Positions 24,054-33,226 of a stretch of DNA of 64,000 nt are shown piece by piece. How positions within the stretch are numbered: the stretch's first letter is position 1; every line of letters begins with the position of its first letter. The stretch covers positions 1-64,000 of the forward strand of contig JBAVQS010000250.1 in NCBI GenBank assembly GCA_049694275.1, written 5' to 3'. The DNA comes from JBAVQS01 sp049694275. Lineage in GTDB: Bacteria; Chloroflexota; Anaerolineae; UBA4142; SHND01. Made by a program: the position numbers and the translations under genes. The notes under the pieces were generated by a model that searched no databases, had not been told where the DNA came from, and saw only the letters and a program-made list of their open reading frames with translations.

Positions 24054-25634
24054 CTAGCGAACAGGGTTGCCCGCGGTCTCCATCATAAAGTATCCACCGC
24101 CTTGCGAAACAAAGGCGGAGCTCTGCGCCAGCGCGGCAAAAACGGCGCGCGGGCCGACGCGTTGGGCAAAATTCACCGCGGCGAACAGGGTCTTGGCATG
24201 AATACGCCCGCCGGGAACGAGCTTGGCCAGCTCTGGAAAGATCTCGACGAGCAACGCGGCCAGGGGCCGGTTCGCCTGGTTGGTGTTGTGCAACTGGTCG
24301 AGCGCATTCTGGTCGGCGATGAGGATCAACATCTCTTCGTCGTATTTATGGGCGACCGGTTTCTTTTCGGTCGTGAAGGTCAGTTGTCCACCCTGAACGC
24401 GCGCGGTGCGAACCCAGAGACTGCGCTCGCGCTGCACCTGGTACTCGATCACCAGCGTCAACGGCTCCGAATGTCGTTGGAGCTGAATGTTGGCGCCGGG
24501 GTTGAGCTTGCGCTGATCGTACCACGGTTTCAATCCCACGATATAGTTTCCCGCGCGCACGACCCACCCCTGAAAGCGGTTGCCGTTCGCGGCATCGATC
24601 AGGGTAATCAGCATCGCCGGATTATCGCTCTCGGGAAGGAGCGCGCTCAGGCTGCTCGTCAAGGGCAGAGAGCCCGCGCGGCGGTGCGGATAGGTCAATG
24701 CCACCGTCACGATCGGGGTTGCGCCCGCATGGGCCGTCGCCGGCGCGCTCACATCGGCCTGACCCTCCAGGTCCTGCACTGCCGTTTCCAGTTCAGGCGG
24801 CAGGGCAGGCGATGTCGCCGGCGCGGGCGCCAACTGCAAAAGGCGGGGAATCTCGCGCGCTTCGGCGGGGACCAGCCGGGTGAGGAACCAGCGCGATTCG
24901 CCGCGCGGGCCGACATTCACAAAACGCTCATCGTGCCGCAAGGCATATTCGATCGAGAAAAAGAGCGTCGTCCGTTTTGGCCCCTCGGCGCTCAGGTCCA
25001 ACTGGCGGGAGATTTCGGTCGTCGTCAGCCCCCGGTTCTCACCCTCAATGGCCGCCTCGGCCAGGTTCAGATGATACTCGTTCACCGGCGTGAGCAGCCC
25101 GCGCAAGAGCCACCGCCCGCGCTGCTCGACAAACTCGCGGTCCCGCTTGAGACGCGCAACCAGCAAGTTTTCAATTGCATCGCCATATTCCGCGAGCACC
25201 TGCTCCGTCGACAGATCGGAGGTGACGACGGCGACGGCGCGCTCTTCGTTCAACGGGTGCGGCAGGTCATACTGCGCGGCAAATTCGCGCGTGCTCGCAT
25301 CCTCGTCGAAACGAACCGTAATGACATGGAAAGGCGGAAGGCGCGGATTGTCGCCGGGGCGAATCGCGATAACCTCTCCCTGAGCGTCGTGAAGCTCAGA
25401 AAAGATTACACGCTGCCCGATCTGATATTCCAGCTTGGGTTGATACGGGGTGGTCTGGGCGTTATAGCGGCGGCGGCGATCTTCTTCGTCGCGCACGCGC
25501 GCGTCAACGACCTGGCGGGCGAGGTCGGACGCGAGAACAGGCTGGCCCTGCTCGAGCACAGAGCCATAGAGTCGTTCGACATCCGTGTCGGTTACGTTAA
25601 AATTATTCCAGTAATCTTCGTTGGCAGTGGGCAT
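24054..25634 (-). CDS. Uncharacterised 526-residue protein
   Basis: No family is recognised. It is soluble, without signal or membrane segments. The N-terminal 130 residues look all-alpha then beta (IGQRVIFSELHDAQGEVIAIRPG). A middle part resembles winged helices (GLTTTEISRQLDLSAEGPKRTTLFFSIEYAL). After an Ala/Pro-rich linker the C-terminal region is beta-rich (LVIEYQVQRERSLWVRTARVQGGQLTF). It is the first gene of a two-gene leftward operon with the paired-cysteine protein. A DNA-binding role is possible but only inferred from the winged-helix-like segment. Confidence 0.62.
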   Translation of the reverse strand: MPTANEDYWNNFNVTDTDVERLYGSVLEQGQPVLASDLARQVVDARVRDEEDRRRRYNAQTTPYQPKLEYQIGQRVIFSELHDAQGEVIAIRPGDNPRLPPFHVITVRFDEDASTREFAAQYDLPHPLNEERAVAVVTSDLSTEQVLAEYGDAIENLLVARLKRDREFVEQRGRWLLRGLLTPVNEYHLNLAEAAIEGENRGLTTTEISRQLDLSAEGPKRTTLFFSIEYALRHDERFVNVGPRGESRWFLTRLVPAEAREIPRLLQLAPAPATSPALPPELETAVQDLEGQADVSAPATAHAGATPIVTVALTYPHRRAGSLPLTSSLSALLPESDNPAMLITLIDAANGNRFQGWVVRAGNYIVGLKPWYDQRKLNPGANIQLQRHSEPLTLVIEYQVQRERSLWVRTARVQGGQLTFTTEKKPVAHKYDEEMLILIADQNALDQLHNTNQANRPLAALLVEIFPELAKLVPGGRIHAKTLFAAVNFAQRVGPRAVFAALAQSSAFVSQGGGYFMMETAGNPVR

Positions 25635-25701
25635 GCTTCCCTTTAGAGCAACAAAATGCCGCGTTCAGCAACGCGGAATCCAAATGTAATTATATAGCGA
25701 T

Positions 25702-25730
25702 TTCGAAATTACACAAATTGCATGTAGAAT
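25702..25730 (+). promoter_or_regulatory. Candidate promoter of the glycosidase operon
   Basis: TTCGAA (25702-25707) and TAGAAT (25725-25730) are 17 nt apart. The -10 ends 9 nt before the GTG at 25740, with no Shine-Dalgarno, so the message would be leaderless. The gap back to 25635 is AT-rich and otherwise featureless. Confidence 0.45.
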
Positions 25731-25739
25731 AGACACAGC

Positions 25740-28142
25740 GTGATTTTTCCGATGAACGTCGATGGCTTGAAGGGACTTATGCTTTCCTTTTTCCTTTTTC
25801 TGTTGCGCCTGTTCGGTCGCCGGTGGGGGATTCCCCCGGCAGTCGCCGATTACCTTGCCGCTTCCACACGTCTCGGGCGGGATTCCCAGATTCCTACGCA
25901 GTTGATTCCGATTGCGCTGCGTCTCTGGGCGCGCGGCCGGTTGAACCTGGAATTCCTTGACGACCATAGCGATTGGGTCCTCCCCTATTGGGCCGTGCAC
26001 CAGTTGAATCCGGGCGATCCGGCGTATAGCGCACGGGGATTCCAGCCGGTTCTGCTCAACACCGGATACCGCGATTGGACCGGCATCGGCAACCCGGCGA
26101 GCCCCCGCGAAGCGATTGTCGATCCGCGCGGGCTGGTCACCCCGCAATTCGATGGATGGTCCCTCGATACCTGGCTGCGCGTCGACGACGAGCTCTTTTT
26201 CCCGTCGCGCATGGAGACGCCCTATCTGGAACAGCGTCTCGACGAGAACCTGCCGATTGTCCAGACGCGGTACGAGCCGAGGGGCCTGCGCGTTCTCCAG
26301 GAGGCCTTTGCCGTCAAGGATTCTGGGAACAACGACTGGGTGATCGCCGCGACGACGGTCGAGAACCCGCGCGGAGACCCACGCACGGCAACGCTCTATC
26401 TCTGCCCGCGGCCCTTTAATCCCGAAGGGGTCGGTCTCATCAAGCAGATCGAATTCCGTCCCGGTCAGGGAGAGACACCTTACACGTTCTGGGTCAATGC
26501 ATCCCTCGGCGGATTGATTCCGCAACCGGACGCGGTGGCTTGTGCGAACGAACAGCGCGGGGATGTCGCATTCGAGATACTGGCGCTCGACAGCTCGAAA
26601 CAGGCCGCTAGCCCGGCGGGCGTCGCGACAGGCGCGGCGGCGTATCAAATCGAGCTCGCGCCCCACACGAGCCGGATCATTACCGGCGTCCTACCAATGA
26701 CCGCCGTGAGTCAGGTCCCCGCGGAGGTCGTGGCATGGACCCGCCCGGAGGAATTCGTCAAGCTCAAGCGCGCGACGGCCACCCGCTGGCGAGACCTGAT
26801 GGCGCAGGGGATGCGAATCCGCGTGCCCGACGACCGGCTGCAGGATGCCTTTGAAGCCAACAAAGCCTATTTGCTCCTGTTTCACGATGGCGATTTCATC
26901 ACCCCCGGACCCTATACCTATCACGAATTCTGGTTCCGCGACGCGGCGTATATGCTCCATGCCCTGGACCAACTCGGCTATCACGATCAGGTGGCCGATG
27001 TGTTGAAAACATTTCCGCGCCGGCAGCAAAAGGATGGTTATTTTCTCGCGCAGGAAGGGGAGTGGGATTCAAACGGGCAAGCGCTCTGGACATGGGCAGA
27101 GCACACGCGATTATCGGGCGAGTTGCAAACGCTGGCCGAACAATACTGGCCCATGCTGAACGCGGCGCACTGGATCGACTATAAACGGCAAGCAACCCGA
27201 AACAATCCGGAGCGGTTGCCCGAACACGGGCTTTTCCCGTCGGGGATGAGCGCCGAGCACCTTGGCGCGAACGACTTTTTCTACTGGGATGACTTGTGGG
27301 GACTGGCCGGGCTGCGCGCCGCCGGCTATGCTGCCAAGCTGTTCGACAAAAAAGAGGATGCGCTAAAACTAGACGCGGCATACCAGGCTTTTAGCGCCGA
27401 TCTCGACGCTTCGCTCGCCCGCGCCGCCGAGCGCACCCACGCCGCCTGGATGCCCGCGTCGCCCTATCGCAACGCCGATTCGGCCATGGTCGGCAATCTC
27501 GTTGCCCTCTATCCGCTTCAGCTTTTGACGCCCGACGACCCGCGCATCGTCGCCACGCTGGACGAACTGCGGCGTGTCGCCTGGCAGGAAGGGACCTTTT
27601 TCCATCAGGTCGGCCATGCCGGCTTTGGCACCTATCTCGCGCTCCACGTCGCCGGTTGCTATCTCTACCAGCGACGGACCGAGGCATGGCCTATCATCTT
27701 TTGGCTGCTCCAACATGCGACGCCCACCTTTACCTGGGCCGAGGCGATCTCGCCCCAAACCCATCATGGGGATATGGGAGACGGGCATCACGGGTGGGCG
27801 GCCGCCGATTGGATCAGCATTGTGCGCAACGCGCTCTTGTTCGAGGAGGGCCAACACCTGGTCCTCACCCCAGCCTTGCCCATCGATTGGACGCACGAAA
27901 CCCTCTCGCTCCAGGTGGACAAGGCGGCCACGAACTTTGGCGAGGTGGGATATACGATTGCTTTCGGCGAGCGCGCGGCAACCCTGGTCCTCCGCGCCAA
28001 CTGGCGTGAGCCACCCGAGTATATCGAGTGGAATCTTCCATTCCAGCTCAAGACCGCCAGCGGCGATACCTCCGGCGTCGAACTGGTCGACAACCGCGTG
28101 CGGATTCCTCACACGGTTCGCAAAGTGGTGGCGATGTGGTGA
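25740..28142 (+). CDS. Six-hairpin (alpha/alpha barrel) glycosidase-like protein
   Basis: An 800-residue protein that looks like a six-hairpin glycosidase of the GH15/GH63/GH78 type. An N-terminal hydrophobic stretch (about residues 14-27) precedes beta-rich sugar-binding-like regions, then from about residue 370 a helical barrel with repeated aromatic and acidic patches (YHEFWFRDAAYMLHAL; EWDSNGQALWTWAEH; FFYWDDLWGLAGL; HHGDMGDGHHGWAAADW). The family and catalytic acid cannot be fixed by eye. GTG at 25740 fits a leaderless start; ATG at 25752 or 25779 (AAGGGA upstream) are alternatives. Next gene is a GH2 enzyme, so both may act on one glycan. Confidence 0.72.
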   Translation: MIFPMNVDGLKGLMLSFFLFLLRLFGRRWGIPPAVADYLAASTRLGRDSQIPTQLIPIALRLWARGRLNLEFLDDHSDWVLPYWAVHQLNPGDPAYSARGFQPVLLNTGYRDWTGIGNPASPREAIVDPRGLVTPQFDGWSLDTWLRVDDELFFPSRMETPYLEQRLDENLPIVQTRYEPRGLRVLQEAFAVKDSGNNDWVIAATTVENPRGDPRTATLYLCPRPFNPEGVGLIKQIEFRPGQGETPYTFWVNASLGGLIPQPDAVACANEQRGDVAFEILALDSSKQAASPAGVATGAAAYQIELAPHTSRIITGVLPMTAVSQVPAEVVAWTRPEEFVKLKRATATRWRDLMAQGMRIRVPDDRLQDAFEANKAYLLLFHDGDFITPGPYTYHEFWFRDAAYMLHALDQLGYHDQVADVLKTFPRRQQKDGYFLAQEGEWDSNGQALWTWAEHTRLSGELQTLAEQYWPMLNAAHWIDYKRQATRNNPERLPEHGLFPSGMSAEHLGANDFFYWDDLWGLAGLRAAGYAAKLFDKKEDALKLDAAYQAFSADLDASLARAAERTHAAWMPASPYRNADSAMVGNLVALYPLQLLTPDDPRIVATLDELRRVAWQEGTFFHQVGHAGFGTYLALHVAGCYLYQRRTEAWPIIFWLLQHATPTFTWAEAISPQTHHGDMGDGHHGWAAADWISIVRNALLFEEGQHLVLTPALPIDWTHETLSLQVDKAATNFGEVGYTIAFGERAATLVLRANWREPPEYIEWNLPFQLKTASGDTSGVELVDNRVRIPHTVRKVVAMW

Positions 28143-28206
28143 GACAGGCGGCGCGCCAATCTACAAGCGGATGCCGACGACCGGCGATCGATCCGATGAG
28201 ACGGGC

Positions 28207-30441
28207 ATGATTTTTTCCTTCAACGACGAGAGATGGCAGCTCGCGAGCGTGCGCCAAAAACCGTTCGGTTTTGCATATGACCTGGCAGAAGCCCAGGAAT
28301 GGATACCGGCGACCGTCCCCGGCGATGTCCGGCTCGACCTCCTGCGCGCCGGCAAAATTCCAGACCCGTTCATCGCATTGGAGAATAAAGCCAGCCAGTG
28401 GGTCGATGGGCTCGACTGGTGGTACGTGCGCGATGTAGGGCTACCACTCATGCAAGATGTCCGACGATTCCTGGTTTTCGATGGGATCGATTACCAGAGC
28501 GCCGTATTCTGGAACGGCGTCGAGCTCGGGCGCCATACCGGAATGTTCTCGCGCCAAATCTATGAAATCCCCAGGCAGCAGGTCGCCCGGTCCCGGTTGG
28601 CCGTTCGGGTATGGGGCTCGGACGCGCTGCCGCGATTCAAGCTCAACGCGAGCGAACGCGCACTCCAATCCACCCTTGGACGCCTATCTCCCACTAATCC
28701 GCCGTTTGCCGATCGCCTTGCGACGCTCAAGTGCCAGATGAGTTTTGGCTGGGACTTTGCGCCGCGCCTGCGCACCTGCGGCATCTGGGATAACGCGGCG
28801 CTCGTCGAGACACGGGGCATCCTGATTCGCGATACCTGGATACAAGGGGTACCCGATGGCCGTGTGCAGGCACGCCTGGTGCTTGATTCGGACAGCGCCC
28901 GCCGCGCCAGCGCGCAGGTGCAGGTTCATGGAAAGAACTTTGAGACAACCCCTCAGACATTCGAATTCCCGATCGAGCTCCAGGCCGGAGTACACGAATA
29001 CCCCCTGTCCCTCCAATTGCACGATCCGCATTCCTGGAATCCCTGGGATCGCGGCGCTCCAAATGTATATACCCTCACGGTCGAGCTGTTCGATGCGTCA
29101 GGGCAACTCGACACCTCGACGACCAGTTTTGGGCTGCGCACAATCGACCTGATGCCCAACACCGGTGCACCCGAGGGGGAGGCGCCGTGGACCTTTATTG
29201 TCAATGGCGTGCCCGAATTTATTCGCGGGGCGAACTGGACACCCGCCGATTCGATTCCTGGACGAGTGACGGCGGCAGATTATGCCGAATTGGTCAAACT
29301 GGCGCGTGACGCGAATATCAATCTATTGCGTGTATGGGGGGGCGGGCTGCGCGAAAAGCGCGCGTTCTACGACGAGTGCGACGAACGGGGCATTCTCCTC
29401 TGGCAAGAGTTTCCCTTTTCGGGAGCGCCGCTGGATTCTATCCGGCGTGACGGTGCCTTTCTCGATTTTGTTCGCACCGAATGCGGCGAGATCGTACGCG
29501 CCCTGCGCTCCCATCCTTCGCTGGTCCTCTGGTGCGGCGGAAACGAATATCATACAGGGTCCAATGGGCCGCTCGTGCGAACCTTGCGACAAGTGGTCGC
29601 GACGCAAGACGGCGCCCGCCCCTTCAAGCCGGGGTCCCCATCAAATGGCGAGCATCACAACTGGCGAATCTGGCACTGGAAGGCCAACACGCGCGATTAC
29701 CGCGACGACGCCGCCGGATTCCTGGGGGAATTTGGGCTGCAAGCGCCGCCCGACGTCGAGACATTGCGCCGTTTCATGCTCCCCGCCGGATTGTGGCCGC
29801 CGGGCGAAATGTGGGTTTATCACAACGCCGAGTTGGATAAATTGTGGCGTTACGCGCGAGCAATCAACCCGCATATCGACTCGCCAGAAGCATTCGTCGA
29901 GGCCTCGCAGACTGCCCAGGCGCGTGGCTTGCAAGTGGTGATCGAACACGCCCGCCGGCACAAGGGCCGGATGGCGGGCTGCGCCTTTTGGCAGTTTAAC
30001 GAGCCCTGGCCGGCCATCTGCTGGAGCATCCTGGCCTACGACCGCACCCCGAAAATAGCGTACCGTCAAGTCCAACAGTTGTATAATCCGGTTCTGGTAT
30101 CGTTCTATTATCCGTTACAAGCGCGCCGCGCGGGCGAACGCGTCCAGGGTGAGCTTTGGCTGATTAACGACACGCTCCACGCGGTGCAAGGGGAGCTGCG
30201 CGTGAGCTTGAATGGAGCGCGTGTCGAGACGCGTCAGGTCGAAATCGGGCCGAATCGGGCAATCTGTATCGGCGAGTTGGAGGTCGTCACGGCGCCCGGC
30301 GCGAATGCTCTGTATTTTCAGTTGGCTGTGGGGGAGACGGTTATCTCGACAAACGAATATGATCTGAATTATAGCGATCGGGGTGAGATGAGCCCACTCC
30401 TCTCGCCGCTGCATCGTTTCTTTTCCAGCCTGCAAAGCTAA
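28207..30441 (+). CDS. Glycoside hydrolase family 2, beta-mannosidase-like
   Basis: A 744-residue GH2 enzyme. It has an N-terminal jelly-roll sugar-binding domain (ATVPGDVRLDLLRAGKIPDP is typical of beta-mannosidases), an Ig-like domain, and a TIM barrel with the acid/base Glu in WCGGNEYH and the nucleophile Glu in LGEFGLQAPPD. WQFNEPWPAICW closes the barrel. No signal peptide, so probably cytoplasmic. Start by homology at ATG 28207; ATG 28171 is possible. It lies 64 nt after the barrel glycosidase gene, suggesting a mannan- or mannoside-degrading pair. Confidence 0.87.
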   Translation: MIFSFNDERWQLASVRQKPFGFAYDLAEAQEWIPATVPGDVRLDLLRAGKIPDPFIALENKASQWVDGLDWWYVRDVGLPLMQDVRRFLVFDGIDYQSAVFWNGVELGRHTGMFSRQIYEIPRQQVARSRLAVRVWGSDALPRFKLNASERALQSTLGRLSPTNPPFADRLATLKCQMSFGWDFAPRLRTCGIWDNAALVETRGILIRDTWIQGVPDGRVQARLVLDSDSARRASAQVQVHGKNFETTPQTFEFPIELQAGVHEYPLSLQLHDPHSWNPWDRGAPNVYTLTVELFDASGQLDTSTTSFGLRTIDLMPNTGAPEGEAPWTFIVNGVPEFIRGANWTPADSIPGRVTAADYAELVKLARDANINLLRVWGGGLREKRAFYDECDERGILLWQEFPFSGAPLDSIRRDGAFLDFVRTECGEIVRALRSHPSLVLWCGGNEYHTGSNGPLVRTLRQVVATQDGARPFKPGSPSNGEHHNWRIWHWKANTRDYRDDAAGFLGEFGLQAPPDVETLRRFMLPAGLWPPGEMWVYHNAELDKLWRYARAINPHIDSPEAFVEASQTAQARGLQVVIEHARRHKGRMAGCAFWQFNEPWPAICWSILAYDRTPKIAYRQVQQLYNPVLVSFYYPLQARRAGERVQGELWLINDTLHAVQGELRVSLNGARVETRQVEIGPNRAICIGELEVVTAPGANALYFQLAVGETVISTNEYDLNYSDRGEMSPLLSPLHRFFSSLQS

Positions 30442-30530
30442 GGCTGACGGCAGACTGTGGACCGAAAACCGCTGCTGGGAAATAGCGGCGGTCGGTTGTC
30501 TGCAATCGTATAGGAAACAAGGAGCAAATA

Positions 30531-31463
30531 ATGAAGGTACTCGTTACGGGTGGCGCCGGTTTTATCGGATCGAACATCGTGGACGCCCTGCTCGACGCCG
30601 GGCACAGCGTCGCGGTCGTCGACGATCTCTCGACGGGCAAGCAATCGAATGTCGATACCCGCGCCCATTTTTACCTGGCCGACATCCGCGACCAGGCCGC
30701 GCTGACCAGGGTTTTCGACAAGGAGCAGCCCGAGATTGTGCTGCATCAAGGAGCCAAGGCGAACGTCCGTGAGTCGATGGACAAGCCGGTGCTCTATGCG
30801 GACGTCAATATCCTCGGCTCAATTAATCTCCTGGAACAGGCGCGCCGCACCGGCGTCAAAAAGTTCGTCTATGCCTCAACCGGCGGCGCATCCTACGGCG
30901 AGCCGCAGTATCTTCCCGTCAGGGAAGACCATCCGATCAATCCGCTCGACCCGTACGGCACGAGCAAGCACAACGTCGAGCACTATATCTTTCTTTACCA
31001 CTATAACTACAAGCTGCCCTATAACATCCTCCGCTACCCCAACGTCTATGGCCCACGGCAGGACCCCCTGGGCGAGGCGGGGGTGATCGCAATCTTTGCC
31101 GGCAAGATGCTCAAGGGGGAACGCCCGGCCCTCAACGGCAAAGGGGACAAAGAGCGCGACTTTGTCTATGTTGGAGATGTGGCGCGGGCCAACTTGTTGG
31201 CGATGACGAGCGAGCATAACACGATCTATAACATTGGCTGGGGCGTCGGGACCAACATCAACACCATTTTTGAGAAACTGCGTGAGATTATCGGATTCGC
31301 GGGCGAGCCGATTTATGGTCCCGACAAGCCCGGCGAGGTCTACAAAATCTATCTCGACGCCACCAAAGCCAGGAATGAGCTCGGCTGGGCGCCAACCCTG
31401 TCGCTTGAAGCGGGGCTCCGCAAGACGGTCGATTACTTTCGCGTCCATATCACCGGGGGGTAA
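30531..31463 (+). CDS. NAD-dependent sugar epimerase (UDP-glucose 4-epimerase-like)
   Basis: A 310-residue extended short-chain dehydrogenase. It begins with the NAD-binding GGAGFIGSN motif. The catalytic part shows ASTGGASYGE and YGTSK (YxxxK), and NVYGPRQDP is the substrate-loop motif of GalE/WbpP-like epimerases. AAGGAG precedes the ATG. It likely interconverts UDP-hexoses for the adjacent GT4 or for the surface-polysaccharide genes. Epimerase rather than dehydratase is favoured, but the exact sugar is uncertain. Confidence 0.88.
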   Translation: MKVLVTGGAGFIGSNIVDALLDAGHSVAVVDDLSTGKQSNVDTRAHFYLADIRDQAALTRVFDKEQPEIVLHQGAKANVRESMDKPVLYADVNILGSINLLEQARRTGVKKFVYASTGGASYGEPQYLPVREDHPINPLDPYGTSKHNVEHYIFLYHYNYKLPYNILRYPNVYGPRQDPLGEAGVIAIFAGKMLKGERPALNGKGDKERDFVYVGDVARANLLAMTSEHNTIYNIGWGVGTNINTIFEKLREIIGFAGEPIYGPDKPGEVYKIYLDATKARNELGWAPTLSLEAGLRKTVDYFRVHITGG

Positions 31464-31523
31464 CAGGTCACACGCGACCGGTTGCAGGCTTAGAGCGGAT
31501 TCCAACTCCATTTACGGCATAAC

Positions 31524-31582
31524 CGTAGGGGCAGTGCCTTGTGCCTGCCCGCTGTGGGCAACTACAAGGGATTGCCCCTACG
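31524..31582. repeat. MITE-like inverted repeat with GTAGGGGCA ends
   Basis: cgtaggggca (31524-31533) and tgcccctacg (31573-31582) are perfect ends, and the pairing continues inward to about 27 bp with several mismatches around a gctgt loop. It lies in the 204-bp gap between the epimerase and GT4 genes. That gap also carries ttgcaacctgcaatctgcg-type low-complexity words up to the GT4 start. Confidence 0.7.
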
Positions 31583-31667
31583 TGCCCATCAATCAAGATG
31601 GAATTGGCTCAAAGGCCCAAGTGGACTTGTCTGCAACCGGCCGGATTTGCAACCTGCAATCTGCGAT

Positions 31668-32801
31668 TTGAGACTTGCATTAAACGGCTGGTTTCTCGGC
31701 GCGCCGGCGACGGGCACAGGGCAATACCTGCGCCAGCTCGCCAGCGCATTGTCGCCGTTCTTGCGCGAGGCCGGCGGAGAGCTCGCGCTGATTGCCCCGC
31801 ACGCCGATCCGACTGTCGACGCGCCGGTGCATATTGCTCCCCCACGTCTTTCCGGTAACCTGGGCAAAGTCGAGTTTGAGCATCTCACCTATCCGCGCTC
31901 CTGCACACAAGGTCATTTCACTATTGCCCACGTGCCCCACTTCGGGCCGCCCCTGTATCCATCCATTCCGACCATCGTCACCATCCACGACCTGATCCCG
32001 ATGGTCCTCCCTGCTTATCGTAGCTCGCTCCTCGTGCGCGCCTATACCGCGCTTGCCGCGCAGGCCGCCTGCCGCGCCCGCCTGATCCTCGCCGATTCCG
32101 AGGCCAGCCGACGCGATATTCTCGCGCGCCTGCCCATTCCGCCCGAGCGCGTACGCGTGGTCTACCTGGCCGCCGATCAGCGCTTCCATCCCGCAGACGC
32201 GATGGAGATCGCCCGCGTGCGGAGCAAGTACGCACTGCCAGAACGATTCGTCCTCTACCTCGGCGGATTCGATCTGCGCAAGAACGTTCGCGTCCTGGTC
32301 AGCGCCTTTCATACGCTGGAACAGGAACGCGGCGCCGGGTGGAAACTGGTGCTCGCTGGCCGGCTCCCGGAACGCGACACCCCCTTCTTTCCCGATCCGC
32401 GCGCCGGCGCAGGTGAAAGAATCCAGTGCATCGGCTATGTGCCGGAAGAGGACAAGCCCGCGCTCTATGCGGCGGCTCACTTGTTCGCGTTCCCCTCGCT
32501 CTATGAAGGCTTCGGTCTGCCCCCCCTCGAAGCAATGGCCTGCGGAACGCCAGTCCTCTGCGCTGATACGAGTTCGCTGCCAGAAGTTGTCGGGAAAGCC
32601 GGCATTCTATTGGACCCAACTCGCGTCGAGGTTTGGGCCGATGCCCTTCGCGCGCTGATGAACAGCGAGAGCCAGCGAAAAGAGTTGCGCAACAAAGGAT
32701 TGGCCCAGGCGAAACGATTCTCGTGGGAAAAGACGGCACGCGAAACGTGGCAAGCCTATCAATCTGTTGCTCTCGCACAAAATCCGCGGCGCGTGCCTTG
32801 A
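31668..32801 (+). CDS. Glycosyltransferase family 4 (GT-B)
   Basis: A 377-residue retaining GT-B glycosyltransferase. The N-terminal domain begins at LRLALNGWFLG, so the TTG at 31668 is the likely start although no Shine-Dalgarno is seen; the open frame reaching back to 31539 is repeat-derived. The C-terminal domain carries FVLYLGGFDLRKN and the E-x7-E motif (LYEGFGLPPLEAMACG). Its TGA stop lies within the -35 box of the trp promoter. It probably builds a surface or storage glycan using an NDP-sugar. Confidence 0.85.
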   Translation: MRLALNGWFLGAPATGTGQYLRQLASALSPFLREAGGELALIAPHADPTVDAPVHIAPPRLSGNLGKVEFEHLTYPRSCTQGHFTIAHVPHFGPPLYPSIPTIVTIHDLIPMVLPAYRSSLLVRAYTALAAQAACRARLILADSEASRRDILARLPIPPERVRVVYLAADQRFHPADAMEIARVRSKYALPERFVLYLGGFDLRKNVRVLVSAFHTLEQERGAGWKLVLAGRLPERDTPFFPDPRAGAGERIQCIGYVPEEDKPALYAAAHLFAFPSLYEGFGLPPLEAMACGTPVLCADTSSLPEVVGKAGILLDPTRVEVWADALRALMNSESQRKELRNKGLAQAKRFSWEKTARETWQAYQSVALAQNPRRVP

Positions 32802-32826
32802 CAGGGAACGGAATTTCTGCTATAGT
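32798..32826 (+). promoter_or_regulatory. Promoter of the trp operon
   Basis: TTGACA (32798-32803) and TATAGT (32821-32826) with a 17-nt spacer, near-consensus. The -35 overlaps the GT4 stop codon. The predicted start is about 32833, giving a leader of about 395 nt that contains the T-box. Confidence 0.85.
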
Positions 32827-32837
32827 AGCACCAATAT

Positions 32838-33160
32838 ATACAGACGTTGAGCCGGGCGAGTAACTGCGTCACGGATTTTCAGAGAGTCGGCAGGTGGTGG
32901 AACGCCGATAATCACGGATGCAGTGAATGGACCGGTGAGTCGCAGGCTGAAAGCAAAAGCAAGTACGCCGCGCCGGAATCGCCCCCGTTATCGCGGCTGA
33001 AGGTATCAAGGCATCCGCCGGCGTACCTGCGAATGAGTGAGGCTGGCTCCTATCTTCCGTCGTCATCGCGACGGATTTTTTGTTTAGCGGGAGCCCCTCA
33101 TGAGGGTGGCACCACGGGAATTTAGCTTCTCGTCCCTTTTTGGGATGAGAAGCTTTTTTA
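32838..33160 (+). promoter_or_regulatory. T-box riboswitch, tRNA-Trp specific
   Basis: The leader senses uncharged tRNA. Stem I carries GAGAGTCGGC and a specifier loop GAA-UGG-A with the Trp codon at 32928-32930. Stem III ends near 33075 with a 7-bp hairpin (33056-33075) and six U. The T-box core GAGGGTGGCACCACGGG is at 33102-33118, and its ccct-pairing partner (cgtccct) is shared with the terminator at 33124-33160. When tRNA-Trp is uncharged the antiterminator forms and trpD to trpS (perhaps trpB2) are read. Specifier identity fits the genes downstream. Confidence 0.93.
33124..33160 (+). terminator. T-box-controlled intrinsic terminator
   Basis: agcttctcgtccc and gggatgagaagct pair over 13 bp (one G-U) around a ttttt loop, followed by a U tract to 33159. 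The left arm also pairs with the T-box core, so the terminator and antiterminator exclude each other. Confidence 0.93.
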
Positions 33161-33175
33161 TTTGCCCCCGCCCGC

Positions 33176-33204
33176 GTAGGGGTGAGCCGGCGGTTCACCC
33201 CTAC
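33176..33204. repeat. Short GTAGGGG hairpin before trpD
   Basis: gtaggggtgagcc and ggttcacccctac form a 13-bp stem (one G-U) around ggc, between the T-box terminator and the trpD ribosome-binding site (ggaggaga). It shares the GTAGGGG/CCCCTAC ends of the other MITE-like elements here. Confidence 0.65.
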
Positions 33205-33226
33205 TATCAACCCTATGGAGGAGACC

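Noticed and set aside
31539..31667. Longer GT4 protein starting at 31539
   Set aside because: The added residues are encoded by repeat and low-complexity sequence, and family homology begins at LRLALNGWFLG.
33056..33081. An independent terminator ending the T-box leader early
   Set aside because: The 7-bp hairpin with U6 probably belongs to stem III of the T-box; kept as a note inside the T-box finding rather than a separate feature.
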